Positions 15,988 through 29,249 of a stretch of 33,155 nucleotides of DNA are shown one piece after another. The stretch lies in the NCBI GenBank assembly GCA_001579985.1, contig LRSR01000793.1:1-33155 (forward strand). Direction: 5' to 3'. The translations under genes were made by a program, and so were the position numbers. This DNA is from Hypsibius dujardini (taxonomy: Eukaryota; Tardigrada; Eutardigrada; Parachela; Hypsibiidae). Position 1 is the stretch's first letter. Each line of letters begins with the position of its first letter. The notes below the pieces were generated by a model. The model searched no databases. It worked only from the letters and a program-made list of their open reading frames with translations, and was not told where the DNA came from.

Positions 15988-18698
15988 CTACGTATGTGTA
16001 TTGTTTGCCGGTGACGGTGTCTTGCTCGGATCCCCGGGATCCAGGTCGAATTGCAGTTGAAATAACAGTAGTTGATAAGTGCAGTACATCCCGAGTAGCT
16101 GTAAGGGTAATTTCAATAAATTGTTTGAGCATTCTTCTTCGAAGGCTGATCAGAAACCGCGAAAACCGAAGTTTCCTACTATTGAATGTATGTAGCAATT
16201 GTGCAAACTGATTTAATTATCGCATATCCTTTCAATTTTTCTCGTTTATTTTATCTTACAGTATTTTTTCATTTCTCTTTCATTTCTATCTCGTTTTTTT
16301 CGGCCGTTTCCTATTCATTCCATTTTTTATGTTTTCGATGATTTAGTAGTCTTACTTCTTATATATTCATCTAATTTTTTTGCCTCGTCTCATTTCCCCT
16401 TACCGCCAAAAATGTTTCGTTATTTATCGTAAACATCTTCCAGGCGGTGAAGCCGATTTGATCGCTGGTCAGCTTGTTCAGGAACGTCTGCAGCTGGGAC
16501 GTCAGGGGCGGTGTGAAGTCCGTCTGATCGAGCCGGTGAAGCGCCGTCAGCGGAGCATGTGCCTGAAAAGTGCAGACTTGCCAAGGTGAAGAACCCTTGA
16601 TGTTCTGCAGAGGTCTCGAGGGTTTTTCGCCCTGTTTACATACCTCCCTAGTCAGACTGATCCCAGCGTACAGTATCATAGCGACCTGGATGAAGCACGA
16701 CAGGAGCCAGTAGATGAGCTCAAGTTCCGTCAATATTTTCAGCTTATCAAATGTCTGATAGACCGCAAATACCAGCACCAGCACCATCATGGTGCAGTTT
16801 CCGATGATCCAGCTGATCCACACGCAGATCATGTCGTCCGCGGCGTCGACAATCTCACACAGGCCGCTGTGACGCTTCCGGAACCATTCGAGGCTTTTCA
16901 CCGTTAGAGCACCGCTGTCGTTGACGGACCGTTCGAGGTCGGTGTGCAGATGACGGAAATCAAGGGTGAACGCGAGGGCCATGATCAGAAGGAAGTAACT
17001 CGGGAGGATGAAGATGAAGGACGTGAAGACCCCTCCGACAAAACTGATGATCATAACGGGAACATTATCCATGGGATATCCTGAAAAACATGAATGAACA
17101 TGTTGTAGCAGCTTTGATGTAATGTAGTGAAATTCAATGATAAGAATTAGAATAAATTATAATTATTGTTCGCCGCAAAATTTATTTATATAAAAAGTTA
17201 GATTTACCTAGGCTATTTAGATTTTTCTGTCCCATTTACATTGGCATTCTACTCAAAAAGTGTTTCTAGACAAGTCAGAATGTTTTGCACTGGGTTGCTA
17301 CTTTTTAAACGGCATTTAAATAACATTTTTCAGTGAAATGCACGCTATATGATCTTAATATATTTCTGAAAACCACAATAAAGTACAATTTGAACTTCAA
17401 AATATTGATCTGTATTTTTTTGAATGCGAAACAATGATCTTAAATAATCATACGAGATTTCATGTAAAATATCCCAATAGTTGAATACATTTTTGACCTG
17501 TAAATACACTATCGAGAGGCACTGGAATTAAAATTCTAACGAAATGGATTAATAAAATCAATAGTCTTGATAACCCATAAACCCAATCATCTGAAATCCT
17601 TTCTACGTAATTTTAAACAACTTTAACATTATGAGTTCTGGAGTCCGCCACTTTGACAGGTACCGTACCGGGAACGGGTAAACCTGGAATTTTAATTTCT
17701 GTCGGGTTTTGGAAGTATACGCTTCCAAAATCGGATAGACCGCTAAACAATAAAACTAAAAAATTTAAATAGCCAGATATTCAACTTATTCAAAATTAAA
17801 ACAGGTTTTCATTAAATTAGTATTATCTAAAGCTATTTGTTAAGAATTTTTTATATCCGTATGAGAGTAACATTGCCGTAAAAGCGACATGTAAATTTGT
17901 TATATGTTTTTAAGACGATCAATTTCTGCCTCCAAAATCCAGGACGCGTCCCGCCTTACCTTCAAAGGCAAAGTACTTCAATTCGGAATACTCCTTGATT
18001 GGGACCGTTAACGACAAAACCATTGAAGATATCTGTATGATCAGGTGTACCAGGGCGATGCTGCATAAAACGTTACGAGTCTTTCGGAAGATCTTCGCAC
18101 TGCTCTCATCACATTGTGGATCATCGAACGGACAAACAAAATGGAAACGATCCCACGCCTCGAAGAGTCGCATCATCTGACCGCGACTCCAACTGGCTTG
18201 CAAAATCAGGAAATGACTGCCCATCACCTGGATGACCCACAGCGCGTAGCTGCTGTGCATGACGATGTTGCCCAGGTTCGCCGTTGTGAAGCTCAAGTCT
18301 TTTACGCCAAACTGGAAGGAGTAAAGGAATTTCCCCGCGAAGACCCAAACCAGGAGGAACACGGCGCAACAGTACATTTTAGACCGGAATTCATAACAGT
18401 CCTTATTATTTGTAGCATGATTTTTGCACTCAGTCTTGCCTTGCTCCACGTCTGGAACTGTTGACTGCGGAATGTGGCGCGAATTCGTAGCTGCCTGCGT
18501 GGGCGGTGACTGAAGAAAGAACAGACCGCCAATTCGCATGAGAAAAAGAATCGGTCGAAACATGCTGTAGAGATTTTCAGGAGTCTCCGGTGGATGGCAC
18601 CCGGAAGCTCGATCCGACACAGGCAGAGGGTGAACCTTGGCACACATTTTTGCGTTTGCCGTCGTATTTGCCGGATCTTGACCAGCCACTAGAGGCAT
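15988..18698 (-). CDS. Gustatory receptor-like chemoreceptor (7tm_7 family), four exons, 481 aa
   Basis: Exons in order are 18698-17960, 17080-16644, 16562-16404 and 16098-15988, total 1446 bp with stop. Intron 1 (17081-17959, phase 1) runs GTAAGG...TTTTTCAG. Introns 2 (16563-16643) and 3 (16099-16403) are phase 0, GTATGT...TTTTCAG and GTAAGG...CTTACAG. The N-terminal signature RPILFLMRIGGLFF is at residues 48-61. Helices lie near 108-127, 148-168, 208-232, 250-286, 330-355 and 366-388, with TM7 near 446-462. LEWFRKRHSGLC (310-321) lies in the loop after TM4. LQTFLNKLTSDQIGFTAWKM is in exon 3, and CTYQLLLFQLQF (451-462) matches TYhhhhhQF. The start ATG at 18698 lies just after an acceptor-like TTTTCAGGGTACT, so an upstream noncoding exon is possible. 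Intron 2 happens to be open in frame, so reading through it gives a misleading fused protein. Expected role: sensory-membrane ligand-gated channel; ligand unknown. Confidence 0.85.
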
Positions 18699-18821
18699 AG
18701 TACCCTGAAAATATTTTTTTAAGGGGGGTTTACAGTAAAATTTAGTTTTGCCTCTCCTTTTTATGGATTGCAATATCTACTGGTTGTTCGAAAATATGCC
18801 ACCGAGTATGTTTGCTACTGT

Positions 18822-19145
18822 TTACATATCCATTTCTATCACCAGACTCTCCAGGGCTTTGTTCCCCGAGAGGCATTGTATCGTACCTCTCTCCTTAGTC
18901 AGCAAAGTATAGCTAACAACAGAATGTGCCATGGTCTGCCTGGGTATTATTTTCTGGACACCTGGAGACTCCATAGCCTGGGGAATTGTCTCCCGAGGTT
19001 CGGCCATCAAATATCTCATATTAAGTGCCTCATAGGTAAAGTTAATTTTTCTAACTGCTTGCTTAGAAATTTGCGACCATTGAAGCACTCTCTTCTCTGG
19101 GTAGTAATTATGAAATAGAATTCTGGCTGGACTCTCTGGTCTCAT
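18822..19145 (-). other. Open frame of 107 codons upstream of the GR gene, uncertain
   Basis: An ATG at 19145 opens 107 codons on the same strand as the GR gene and ends 123 bp upstream of its start codon. The product is polar, with no signal peptide or helix I can defend, and I recognise no family. It could be a small gene, upstream transcribed sequence of the GR gene, or chance. It abuts the GACACA-type microsatellite directly, an arrangement sometimes seen at ends of decayed retroposons. Confidence 0.18.
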
Positions 19146-19305
19146 CTACGGATAGACAGAAAGACAAACGGACACACAGACACATAGACACACAGACACA
19201 GACACATAGACACACAAACAAACAGGCACCCAGACACACAGACACACAGACACAGATCCACAGACACGGCACACAGACACACGCAGAGCCTGACAGACAG
19301 ACTGA
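19146..19305. repeat. Imperfect (GACACA)n microsatellite
   Basis: A long degenerate run of GACACA, CAGACACA and GACAGA units. It marks the left edge of the microsatellite-rich half of the window. Confidence 0.9.
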
Positions 19306-20276
19306 TTTTCACCATTTACTTTAACTTGTCTGCCTGACTGTGACTGTCTGCTCTGGAAATGCGGGGACATTAGATTTCGATGGGGCATGGTGGGAACTAT
19401 AGGCTTCTCAAAATGTTTTTATTCTATCAAACAGCGCCAAGAACGCTAGCAAAATGTCATTGATCGTGATTCGGGCTTGAATTGCGAGACGAAACCAAGT
19501 GTTATAGGAAGGACATTTATTAAGTGTAACTACGGAAATAAATGTACATTTCCATGCTTAATCATTTGCCAAAACCGAAAGGGACGCATTTTTTCCAACG
19601 GTCAATACAATAAAAATAAAATAGGTTTGGAAAGCAGCTCACCAAACTCCTGCGGCGTCTGTTAATTAAGACGAAATTCGATCGTCCTGTGGCTTCCATG
19701 GAAGACCGACGACGCGGCCAGACAAACGCCAGCGCCGCTTCGCTTAATCAACTTCCGTCGCGCCCACTATCAAAATCTAATTTACCAATTTAGAGAAGGC
19801 ACCCATTTGACTTTTGCTCTTTGTCTCACACACAAGTCAGCAATCGATCCGGACTAAAGCATTGCATGCCTGCATTCGTTATGTTGCATTTATGGAAATT
19901 TATAGTTCCCATACGCACAAGCAGCATATCTCCTGTCTTTTCTTGCTTTATTAGAGAAAAAAATTCGAAGCCAAATGTTGCCTTAATTGCACATTACATT
20001 AATAAAAAAGAAATGAAAGACAAGTTTTAAAAAAGCCAATTACTTGTGAAAAACTTTTGACAAGATGCAAAACAGAACGCTTACTTTTTTGAAAGTTTTT
20101 ACGAGGTTATTAAAATCGACAATTGCAACTTTTTTTCTCAAAAATTTCAAACTTCATCGCTAACGACTGGTTTTTATAAGACACCAATCAACGTACTTTA
20201 AATCAAAGATAATATTATGATTGTGAAGGATAAAACTGGCAAATAAAACGGCAGCTGAATAAATCTTCAGTTACTA
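19306..20276. other. Intergenic, no gene seen
   Basis: AT-rich sequence with short open frames only. No family-like segment or clear element was seen. Confidence 0.5.
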
Positions 20277-20396
20277 CAGTGTCTCGATCATTTGGCGCTG
20301 CTTTTTAAACCCACCCGTACATTATGACTGCACACACTGTGCTTCACTGGAGTCATAATATACGGTGGATCCAAAACGCAGCACCAAATGATTGAG
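20277..20396. mobile_element. CAGT-ended MITE cut by the assembly gap
   Basis: The left end after TA (20275-20276) reads CAGTGTCTCGATCATTTGG. The complement of the sequence just before the gap reads CTCAATCATTTGGTGCTGC, so the right arm matches the left and runs into the gap before its terminal CAGT. Inner complementarity (ATTATGACT / AGTCATAAT) shows the unit folds on itself. The TA plus CAGT end suggests the Tc1/mariner group. Confidence 0.6.
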
Positions 20397-20451
20397 NNNN
20401 NNNNNNNNNNNNNNNNNNNNNNNNNNNNNNNNNNNNNNNNNNNNNNNNNNN
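20397..20451. other. Assembly gap, 55 N
   Basis: Undetermined bases. The gap starts inside the right inverted arm of the element at 20277, which probably caused the assembly break. Confidence 0.99.
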
Positions 20452-22150
20452 TCAAGCAAATACCAATACGTCAAATTATGCTCAAACGGTAAAGTGATTA
20501 ACCAACTAACTTAATGCGTAATCCAACGCCATCAAGAAGCTAAAAATCACAAAAGTATCAATATACATATCATGAACAGCAGACAGACAGACAGCAGACA
20601 ACAGACAGACAGACATGGATAGTTGTCCGTTGTAATTCGATAATTCGTCGGCATGTCCTCACCACTCAAAGCTGCTCCCCGTCGTTGAGCAGGAAAGTCA
20701 TACCGCCGATAATCTGACCCTCGGGGCCAGCCAAGCCGAGTACCCGAAACGTGGTGTGTTAAATTGTTAGACAATGGGGTATAATTTGAATAATATGATT
20801 AGCCATTGATTGGATTGCCTCTTTGGAATTAGCCAACGAGCCGATCCAAAGTCAAGACTCTTGCCTGTCTGTCTGTCTGCCTCCCTGTCTGCCTGTCTGT
20901 GCGGGAAATTATCCACAAAGTCGGCATCCATTTGACGCAGATTCGGGGGCACATAAACAGTGTATATAAACCGCTTTCAATGGGGAAGGGGACGAAAGGC
21001 AATAATATACGCAATAACGGCGCAATCTGGTGTAATCGAGATGTCTGTGGCCCAGCTTGTTGAGGACAGACAGACGAGAAGAGGGTATAGTTTATGTATA
21101 ATTGAATGAAAGCAGCCGCGACAAACGTAAACTAATTCTTAAGAGAAACAGACAAACAGACAGAAAGACAGACAGACAGACAAAGTGGACAAGGGCTGTA
21201 ACCTTGGTTTGGGCGGACGCGCGCTCTCGTTCTGGACCATTGCGCCAGCTCGTTCGTTAGCAGTCCATAAAAGATGTGTCTTCGTATTGTATATACAGAC
21301 AAAAGTCAGACACGGTCGCTGTGGCGCCACTTCAATCAAAATACAGCGGCTACTGTCTTCTTCTTCCTCGGCTTGTCCTCCTGCGCCTTGATTTGTCCGT
21401 CCGTCTGTGAGCACTTTCTCAAATTTCAATGGGCAGACATATATACTTGGATTGGGGTGCCCATCCTGCGTCTGGGCGCGTAAAAACAAGGCGACTGAAA
21501 TTCGTACGAGTGTCTGTATTTGATATGACAGATCGTTTGTCTCGCGCCCTCTCGTCAGCAATTAACGCGCGGCTTCGGTCGCTTCGATAATTGATCAAAG
21601 GAACGTATTATCGGGCTATTGAATGTCCCATGGCTGTGCCTTAGTGTCTATCTGTCTGTCTGTCTGTCTGTCTGCCTGTCTCGTGGATCTCTCATCAGCA
21701 CTACAAAAACTAGCCGCACTTGTGAGAGATTACATCGAATGGGAGCTCCCGCAGTCTGACCGCGCGGTTATTCCGGCCTCTGGCGGTCTGGCGTCCGACC
21801 CGCGTCCATACTCCAACCACCGTCAACAACCGGCTTACAGGATTACAAAAATAACCTCTTGTTGGAACTGTGTGGAACGATACATTGTCAAACCATTACT
21901 GATAATTGTCACTGATAAATATTACAGGTGAAAATATAGAACCTGGTATGACAACGACAGCGTACTTGCAGATGTAAATTGCGTAGGAGTGCAGAATGCA
22001 CAAACTGAAAAGTTCTCCAATTTTTTTCTTTAAATCTGTAAGTTCAATAAACGTCATGAGCATTTACTTTGTCTTAGTGCGGGTCAATGGACAAGAAAGA
22101 TGCAAGAATCAACTCATGCCATTTTAGCATTATTCTAAATGTAAAATGTG
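20452..22150. other. Microsatellite-rich noncoding stretch
   Basis: No convincing gene. Short (ACAG)n or (GTCT)n tracts lie at about 20579-20614, 20865-20901, 21145-21183 and 21645-21681, the first and third as ACAG and the others as GTCT on the + strand. Open frames through these tracts encode low-complexity Cys/Val/Ser runs and are not genes. Confidence 0.7.
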
Positions 22151-22269
22151 CAGCTGTGGCGGAGTTACTTCTTCAGCCCACGCCCATTCCAGCGCGCCCA
22201 TTCGTAAACTTAACATGTGACGGCGCATGGGCTTGGATGTGGGCTGAAGAAGTAATTCCGTCACAGCTG
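22151..22269. mobile_element. 119-bp palindromic MITE-like element
   Basis: The ends are CAGCTGTGGCGGAGTTACTT and its near-complement. The arms match over about 35 bp (both contain TTACTTCTTCAGCCCAC) with three or four mismatches, and the loop is about 45 bp. It is followed by TA on the right but TG on the left, so a TA duplication is possible but not intact. Confidence 0.65.
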
Positions 22270-22483
22270 TACATATATGTCGTCTTCAACACCGGGTGAA
22301 AAGACTAGAGTAACATAGTACAGTACGCGAGCAAAACTTGAGGCAAAAATATTTTGCAGAGTTTAAATATTTTGTATTCTCAACAGGAACTGCAAATATG
22401 ACTGAAATTTCTAGCAGTAATTATAATCACTAAAGCTCATAAAACACCAAAAATCAACACACATGGACAAAAAATAATTCCTT

Positions 22484-22575
22484 TTTTCGTAATTATTATT
22501 CTCCAAATGATCGAGATTATTGACACTCTCCATGACATTTTTTTCGTAATTATTGTTCTCCAAATTATCGACATT
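22484..22575 (+). repeat. Tandem direct duplication of about 57 bp
   Basis: Two adjacent copies share TTTTTTCGTAATTATT[A/G]TTCTCCAAAT and the following ATCGA-ATT segment, starting near 22484 and 22541. The second copy has diverged at its end. Confidence 0.6.
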
Positions 22576-22635
22576 TTCTGAGAACCTCTCTTTACTGGGC
22601 TACCACTCTCACACCCAACAAACGCGTCGACCGTT

Positions 22636-22736
22636 CCGATTGGCTGACAGATGAACGTCACGTGTGGGTCCTCATACACCGAAACCGACCGAGACGGACC
22701 GCAAAAATGGGCGGGCTCTCCGTCAGCGCCGGCGCA
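22636..22736 (+). promoter_or_regulatory. Candidate upstream promoter elements of Msx
   Basis: Within 100 bp lie an inverted CCAAT box (ATTGG, 22639-22643), a TALE/Meis-type TGACAG (22645-22650), an ACGTCACGTG combining CRE-like and E-box cores (22655-22664), and a GC box (GGGCGG, about 22710). The group is about 640 bp upstream of the Msx start codon. The motifs are short, so the call is an inference from clustering and position. Confidence 0.3.
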
Positions 22737-23055
22737 TCGTCACGGATGTTTTAACCGGTGTTTATACACACACACACACATCATGTTCAAGCCATCATTC
22801 GCCATAATGACAAGCGCCTCTGTTTATAATTCGTAGAGAGATTTACAAATTTATAATACCCGTCCGATGGGTATGTGCTTGGTAAGGTAATCGACAATAT
22901 CCTCGTCAAAGCACTCCCCCCTTCGCCCGTGTCTCTATGTACGTGGACATTTCCCCTTGCTTACCCGAATATATTGTACAGAGAAGGAGGGAGGAAGGGG
23001 AGCTCCTTATTGGAAAAGTGATGGAAATTTGCCTGTAAACGCCCCACCCCCTTCA

Positions 23056-23070
23056 TCTCTCTCTCTCTCT
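23056..23070 (+). promoter_or_regulatory. CT (GAGA-type) tract upstream of Msx
   Basis: A run of alternating CT (GAGA on the complement) lies about 235 bp before the start codon. GAGA-like tracts are common in promoters of developmental genes, but it may be only a microsatellite. Confidence 0.3.
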
Positions 23071-23257
23071 GTGCTCCCGTCCGTCCGTTTTGAGTGAAGA
23101 CATATCTATCCGCGCTTTCCGAGGTCCGACCCTCAATCAACGTCTCCTCACTCCGTCCTCGACATTTGTCGCTGTCGCACACACTTCAATCAGTCGCTCA
23201 TTTTCGCCACTCACTCTCTCCTCAAAATTTCGGATCAGTACTCGGCCTGCTATTTTT

Positions 23258-23266
23258 TATATAAAT
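23258..23266 (+). promoter_or_regulatory. TATA box candidate of Msx
   Basis: TATATAAAT lies 37-45 bp before the ATG at 23303. If used, the 5' UTR would be only about 10-20 nt. Transcription may instead start further upstream. Confidence 0.35.
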
Positions 23267-23302
23267 CCCCGAGAGGAAATTGTTTATGACAAGCTCGGTC
23301 AA

Positions 23303-25193
<1,891 letters not shown>

Positions 25194-25632
25194 CCCCTGA
25201 CAGCTGTCACACTCCTTGGAAATCTGGTGACCTTTCAGTATACACTTTCCCTGTTTCTCTCCCTCTCTGTTTCTGCTTCTCTCTCTTCCTCTCGACGACT
25301 AACTGTAACGATACATAAACGAACTATTTACGAGAGAGAGAGATGAGTGTTCGCGTGTGCACATTTGATTGTCAATTTATTACTGCAGCAGCAGCCGGCA
25401 CATTTCGGACAGACGCAATATTGTATAATTGAGAGTTGATATATTTTAAACTGCTGCTGCCTGCCTGTCGCCCACTTATATACGAATTATTATCATTACT
25501 TTATACGACGTGTCAGAAAGAATATTGCCTATATATTTATTGTGACCGTCGGGATATGTTTATAAATATTGCCGCGTGACATGATGTGTGCCTGGAATTT
25601 AACAACGGAGGGAATGCGACTGTTTTGCTTAT

Positions 25633-25670
<38 letters not shown>

Positions 25671-26500
25671 ACTGAGCGACCAAAAAATATGTGCGCCCCT
25701 TAATGCGAGGTGGCAGTTTTATGAGGAGGAGATTTATTAGCCGGTCGTGTAAAGCGCCACGGCTGCTGTTGTGACGGACGGACGGCCGGTTTTGTTCGAG
25801 TGGAGAGATGAGTTGGCGTCGTCGTCGATTGGCGCCATTTCCAGCCATCTGTGGCCTCCTGCTGTAAATGAATTTGGATCATGCTACAAAAGGGAAGGAG
25901 AGAGAGAGCGAGAGAGAGAGCGGGAGAGAAAGAGCCTATTGATTGTAATAAACTGGACACGGTGTGAATATTATTTGACTCAATGAAAATTAAACAGCGC
26001 ATGCGGATGAATCACAGCGAGAGACGATTGGCATATCATCATATATGATTATATACAACGTAAAGAGAGACGCGAATATTTGTATGTGCGGTTTTATTTG
26101 CGCTTGACTACCTTCGATACTTTAATGATACGACTTGGGAGCTAATTTTTCCACTTAAACCCATTGTTACCAGGCAGTGATCCTAATTTTTGTCACCATA
26201 CGCCTATCCATCATCCCATAGAGAGAGAGCTATATACGTGTCCTGCTGATTCGTTTGCAAAACCTTTCGAGTGTTGAGTCCCCGCAGGCAGAGGACACTC
26301 TCGGTTGACTCGTTTGTGAAAGGGCGGGAGTTGATAACGGGACAGTTGAAAGTATAGACTCCCATTGATTGTCAAAGTGTCAATTGCTCAAATTCCATGT
26401 TTTCCTGTTTCTCAGGAGCGAGAACTGCCATATGCCTATAGCTTGGTCATTCCAGACAGATAGATACATACTTAATCTTTGTCTGCATCAAAGTTTCAAG
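25194..26500 (+). other. Msx 3' flank, probable 3' UTR in part, with microsatellites
   Basis: No further gene seen. (TA)n then (TG)n lie at 25633-25670 and GA tracts at about 25895-25935. An AATAAA occurs near 25947, about 750 bp after the stop codon, a possible but unproven poly(A) signal for Msx. Confidence 0.4.
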
Positions 26501-26503
26501 GAC

Positions 26504-26604
26504 GTGTCTGTGTCTGTGTCTGTGTCTGCGTCAGTGTCTGTGTCGGTGTCTGTGTCTGTGTCTGTGTCTGTGTCTGTGTCTGTGTCTGTGTCTGTGTCTG
26601 TGTC
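26504..26604 (+). repeat. (TGTGTC)n hexanucleotide array
   Basis: Almost uninterrupted TGTGTC units for 101 bp, with a few single-base variants near the left end. Open frames through it on both strands are repeat artefacts. Confidence 0.95.
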
Positions 26605-27045
26605 GTCAGTGTATCTATACCTGTTTCTGTCTGTTTCTCTGTCTTTTTTTTAGTGTCTACATTGCTGTTTGAACCTATTGATTTGAATGACGTTATTTCT
26701 CTCATTTCGTCGGGACGGCTGTCTCCATTCGATACTTCTGTCTGTATGGCGGCGGCACTTATGATATTGCTTTCTGACCTAATGAAGGGCGCCGTATCGA
26801 ATAAACTAGCACACACACAACAAAAGGCCCCCACTAAAATTCTTAACTAATTTTTTATTGTTATGCCGCTCTCGTGTCTGCTCTCTAATTAATCCAATCA
26901 TGCACTGCCCATTGAAAGCGGCGCGCCGCACTCTGTTTCACTCGAGTAAGCAAGCTACCGCCGCCGCCGCGACTACGACCAACAAGCGACAGGGCACGTC
27001 ATCGATCCGACAGCCAAGACAGATCGCTTTTTTTGTCCCTCAACT

Positions 27046-27112
27046 GTAATGACAAAATTAAGCGTAATTAAGCCCCTATTAAACCGCAGAGCCAGAACTT
27101 GATTACCGCCTG
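27046..27112 (+). promoter_or_regulatory. Candidate homeodomain-site cluster
   Basis: In 67 bp there are two ATTAAG/TTAAGC cores, a TAATTA, a CTATTAA, a Runx-like AACCGCA and a GATTACC. These are typical homeodomain and partner cores in a noncoding stretch 2 kb downstream of Msx. The call is inference from motif density only. Confidence 0.25.
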
Positions 27113-27399
27113 CGGCAGACATTCCGCTGCGTTGTCTGCACAAGAAGCGAATGGGAAATAACTTCACGGAGAGGGAGAATGCAACGGATGTTTTGTTCGC
27201 TGTCTGTCTCTCTGTCTCTCTCGCTCTCTCGCGACCTTGCGGCATTTGACGAACCGATAAAATTTTGCATTTTGTCATACACAAAATGGAAAAAATAATC
27301 CTCTCCGTGCATTGTTATGCGCGTTTCGTAACGACGTTTCGGATTGCGCTTAAAAAGCGCATGAGCAAAGTGCGCAGAAAATTCTATCGGTATTTCCGC

Positions 27400-27417
27400 T
27401 TCTCTCGATCGAGAGAA
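27400..27417. repeat. Perfect 18-bp palindrome
   Basis: TTCTCTCGATCGAGAGAA is its own reverse complement. It has no spacer, so it is a dyad rather than a hairpin with a loop. Confidence 0.9.
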
Positions 27418-28021
27418 AGAGCGCGCGCGGATCGAATGAACGGTCGAATGGCAACGGGCGGTCCTAATCAAGACGATCTGCCGCGATTATTAGAATAAAC
27501 TTGTCCTCATAACTCAAGACCTCCGTGGCCCTTTTAAAATTTAATTTACCGCAGCAATGAGTTGGCTTTCGATCTACAACATGCAAGACAACTCAAGGGC
27601 GAGTTTATGTGGCGCGGTCGAAGAGAAGGCCGCTCGCGCTGTGTGTTGTTGAACATCGTTGGGGAGTGTGATAAATATGTAGATAACTTTAATATAAACT
27701 CGCGTCCTGCCTGCATCCCGGGGACGGAGGAGTGGCACACAGGGATTGCAATCTCATGCAGCAGTGCGGCGTCAGGAAGGTCATCGTGGCCATCTCCATC
27801 TCGCTTTGGCGGCTGGATGAACTGGCGCGCCACTTTGGACATGTGCCGAGACACTTTTGATCAACCGCAGTTTTACCCGCGCGGTGTCTGGATCCCGGCA
27901 GATATTTTAGACATATGGGAATGTGATACGCACGAGCATGCCGATCCCATTCGCGACAATTAGGCCTTGATGATGAACAAATTTTGAGAGGAACCAAATT
28001 GGAGCTCATTAAAAGAAAGTA

Positions 28022-28113
28022 TGTCTGTGTCTGTGTCTGTGTCTGTGCGTGTCTGTGTCTGTGTCTGTGTCTGTGTCTGTGTCTGTGTCTGTGTCTGTGT
28101 CTGTGTCTGTGTC
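28022..28113 (+). repeat. (TGTGTC)n hexanucleotide array, second copy
   Basis: The same unit and orientation as the array at 26504, with one GTGCGTG interruption near the left end. Confidence 0.95.
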
Positions 28114-28398
28114 CCTATTTATGTCTGTCTTTGGTTGCCTATGTGTCTGTGTCTTTATTGTCTTCATGTTTGGCTCTACCGGCATAATGTAGGACGAATT
28201 CTGCAACTCCTCCATTTGAGGTGAATTTACTGGAGTCCCGTTTGTCCGATCCCATGTCCTCCAGCGTCATAAAAATACTTCGTTGAATAAACGCGCGAGT
28301 TGATTTGATTGTTGACTGAAGCTCATTAAAAGTTCACCTGGGGGAACAAGTCGCATGCAAGCGCGCGCGCTCGTTGAAAAACCATCAGGAAACGATCA

Positions 28399-28431
28399 TG
28401 CGTTTTATGGAGCCGGCTAATGAGTGACAGG
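28399..28431 (+). promoter_or_regulatory. Candidate Hox/TALE composite site
   Basis: TTTTATGG (Cdx/posterior Hox-like), CTAATGA (homeodomain core) and TGACAG (Meis/TALE) occur within 33 bp. The motifs are short; position in the Msx flank is the only context. Confidence 0.22.
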
Positions 28432-29249
28432 CAGACAAGGCAACCGGGGGGAGAGAGAGAAAGGATCAAGCGCTGAGCACCGCGGGGACCTCCTGACGAC
28501 CCGGTTGCGTGTTGAGTCACAGTTTTCCGCGTTCCACTTTGTTACCGTTTGTCATGCGATCTGTATATTTACCGCGTAGTATACTGGTCATTTAGGGAGC
28601 ATATATAAATGGCCTACTCGATTAACGCTCAAATTCGACAATTGCTCCGCAAATTGAACATAATGCTTTTATCAATTGAAAATGGCACTTGAGAGGTTTG
28701 GGCGGATCAAACGGAAGTCCCCGTTTCGGCTCTCGTTCTCGCTCAATTCCGGCTTTAAATTCAATTATTACCGCACTTCCCCCCGTTTTCTCTTGTGCCT
28801 GTAGAGAGAGCAAGAGAGAGAGGGACTAAGTAGTCATACGATATATATCGACGATTACACGACGAAAAGAAGAGGGACGCTTTTACAGTTTGATGGGAGA
28901 AATTCCAGAGATTAATTAAGCTCGCGCCAGTCCAGTTCAGCGCGGCACCGGACGCCACGACGGCGCCGCCGCGATCTGGGAGCTGAAAATTTCAATCATC
29001 AGATTTCCTGATTGCGTCGCGCTGCTTCGGTAGTATACACACCATGGTATATGGGCGCGTTAATGCCTGCAAATCGCAGTCAAACGCACTTCCGGGAGCG
29101 CAGCTTATCGAATGAAAGTCAGGTCGATCTTGTTGACACGAACATTTTCACTTATGTGTGTATGTCTGTGTTTTGGGGCTTCTGTTATCCAAAACTGACA
29201 AACAAATTTATAAACAAACCTAAGCCTAAGACAAAAGCAGACTAAGCGA

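Noticed and set aside
16371-17072. A single 233-codon GR frame without introns
   Set aside because: Comparison with the paralogue shows an 81-bp GTATGT...TTTTCAG intron at 16563-16643 that happens to be free of stops, and a donor at 16403 ending the exon.
21139-21561. A 140-codon minus-strand frame
   Set aside because: Its end is microsatellite-coded (Cys/Leu/Phe run) and the rest has no recognisable domain.
26504-26604. TGTGTC array as a telomere-like repeat
   Set aside because: The unit does not match telomeric repeats I know, and the arrays are interstitial, in both orientations, among other simple repeats.
26369-26850. Long open frames with Val-Ser, Cys-Val or Thr-Gln repeats across TGTGTC arrays
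   Set aside because: A stop-free hexamer repeat opens frames in every phase. There is no coding signal outside the array.
27562-27963. A 133-codon frame downstream of Msx
   Set aside because: Composition and motifs look random, the opposite strand is equally open, and nothing resembles a family.
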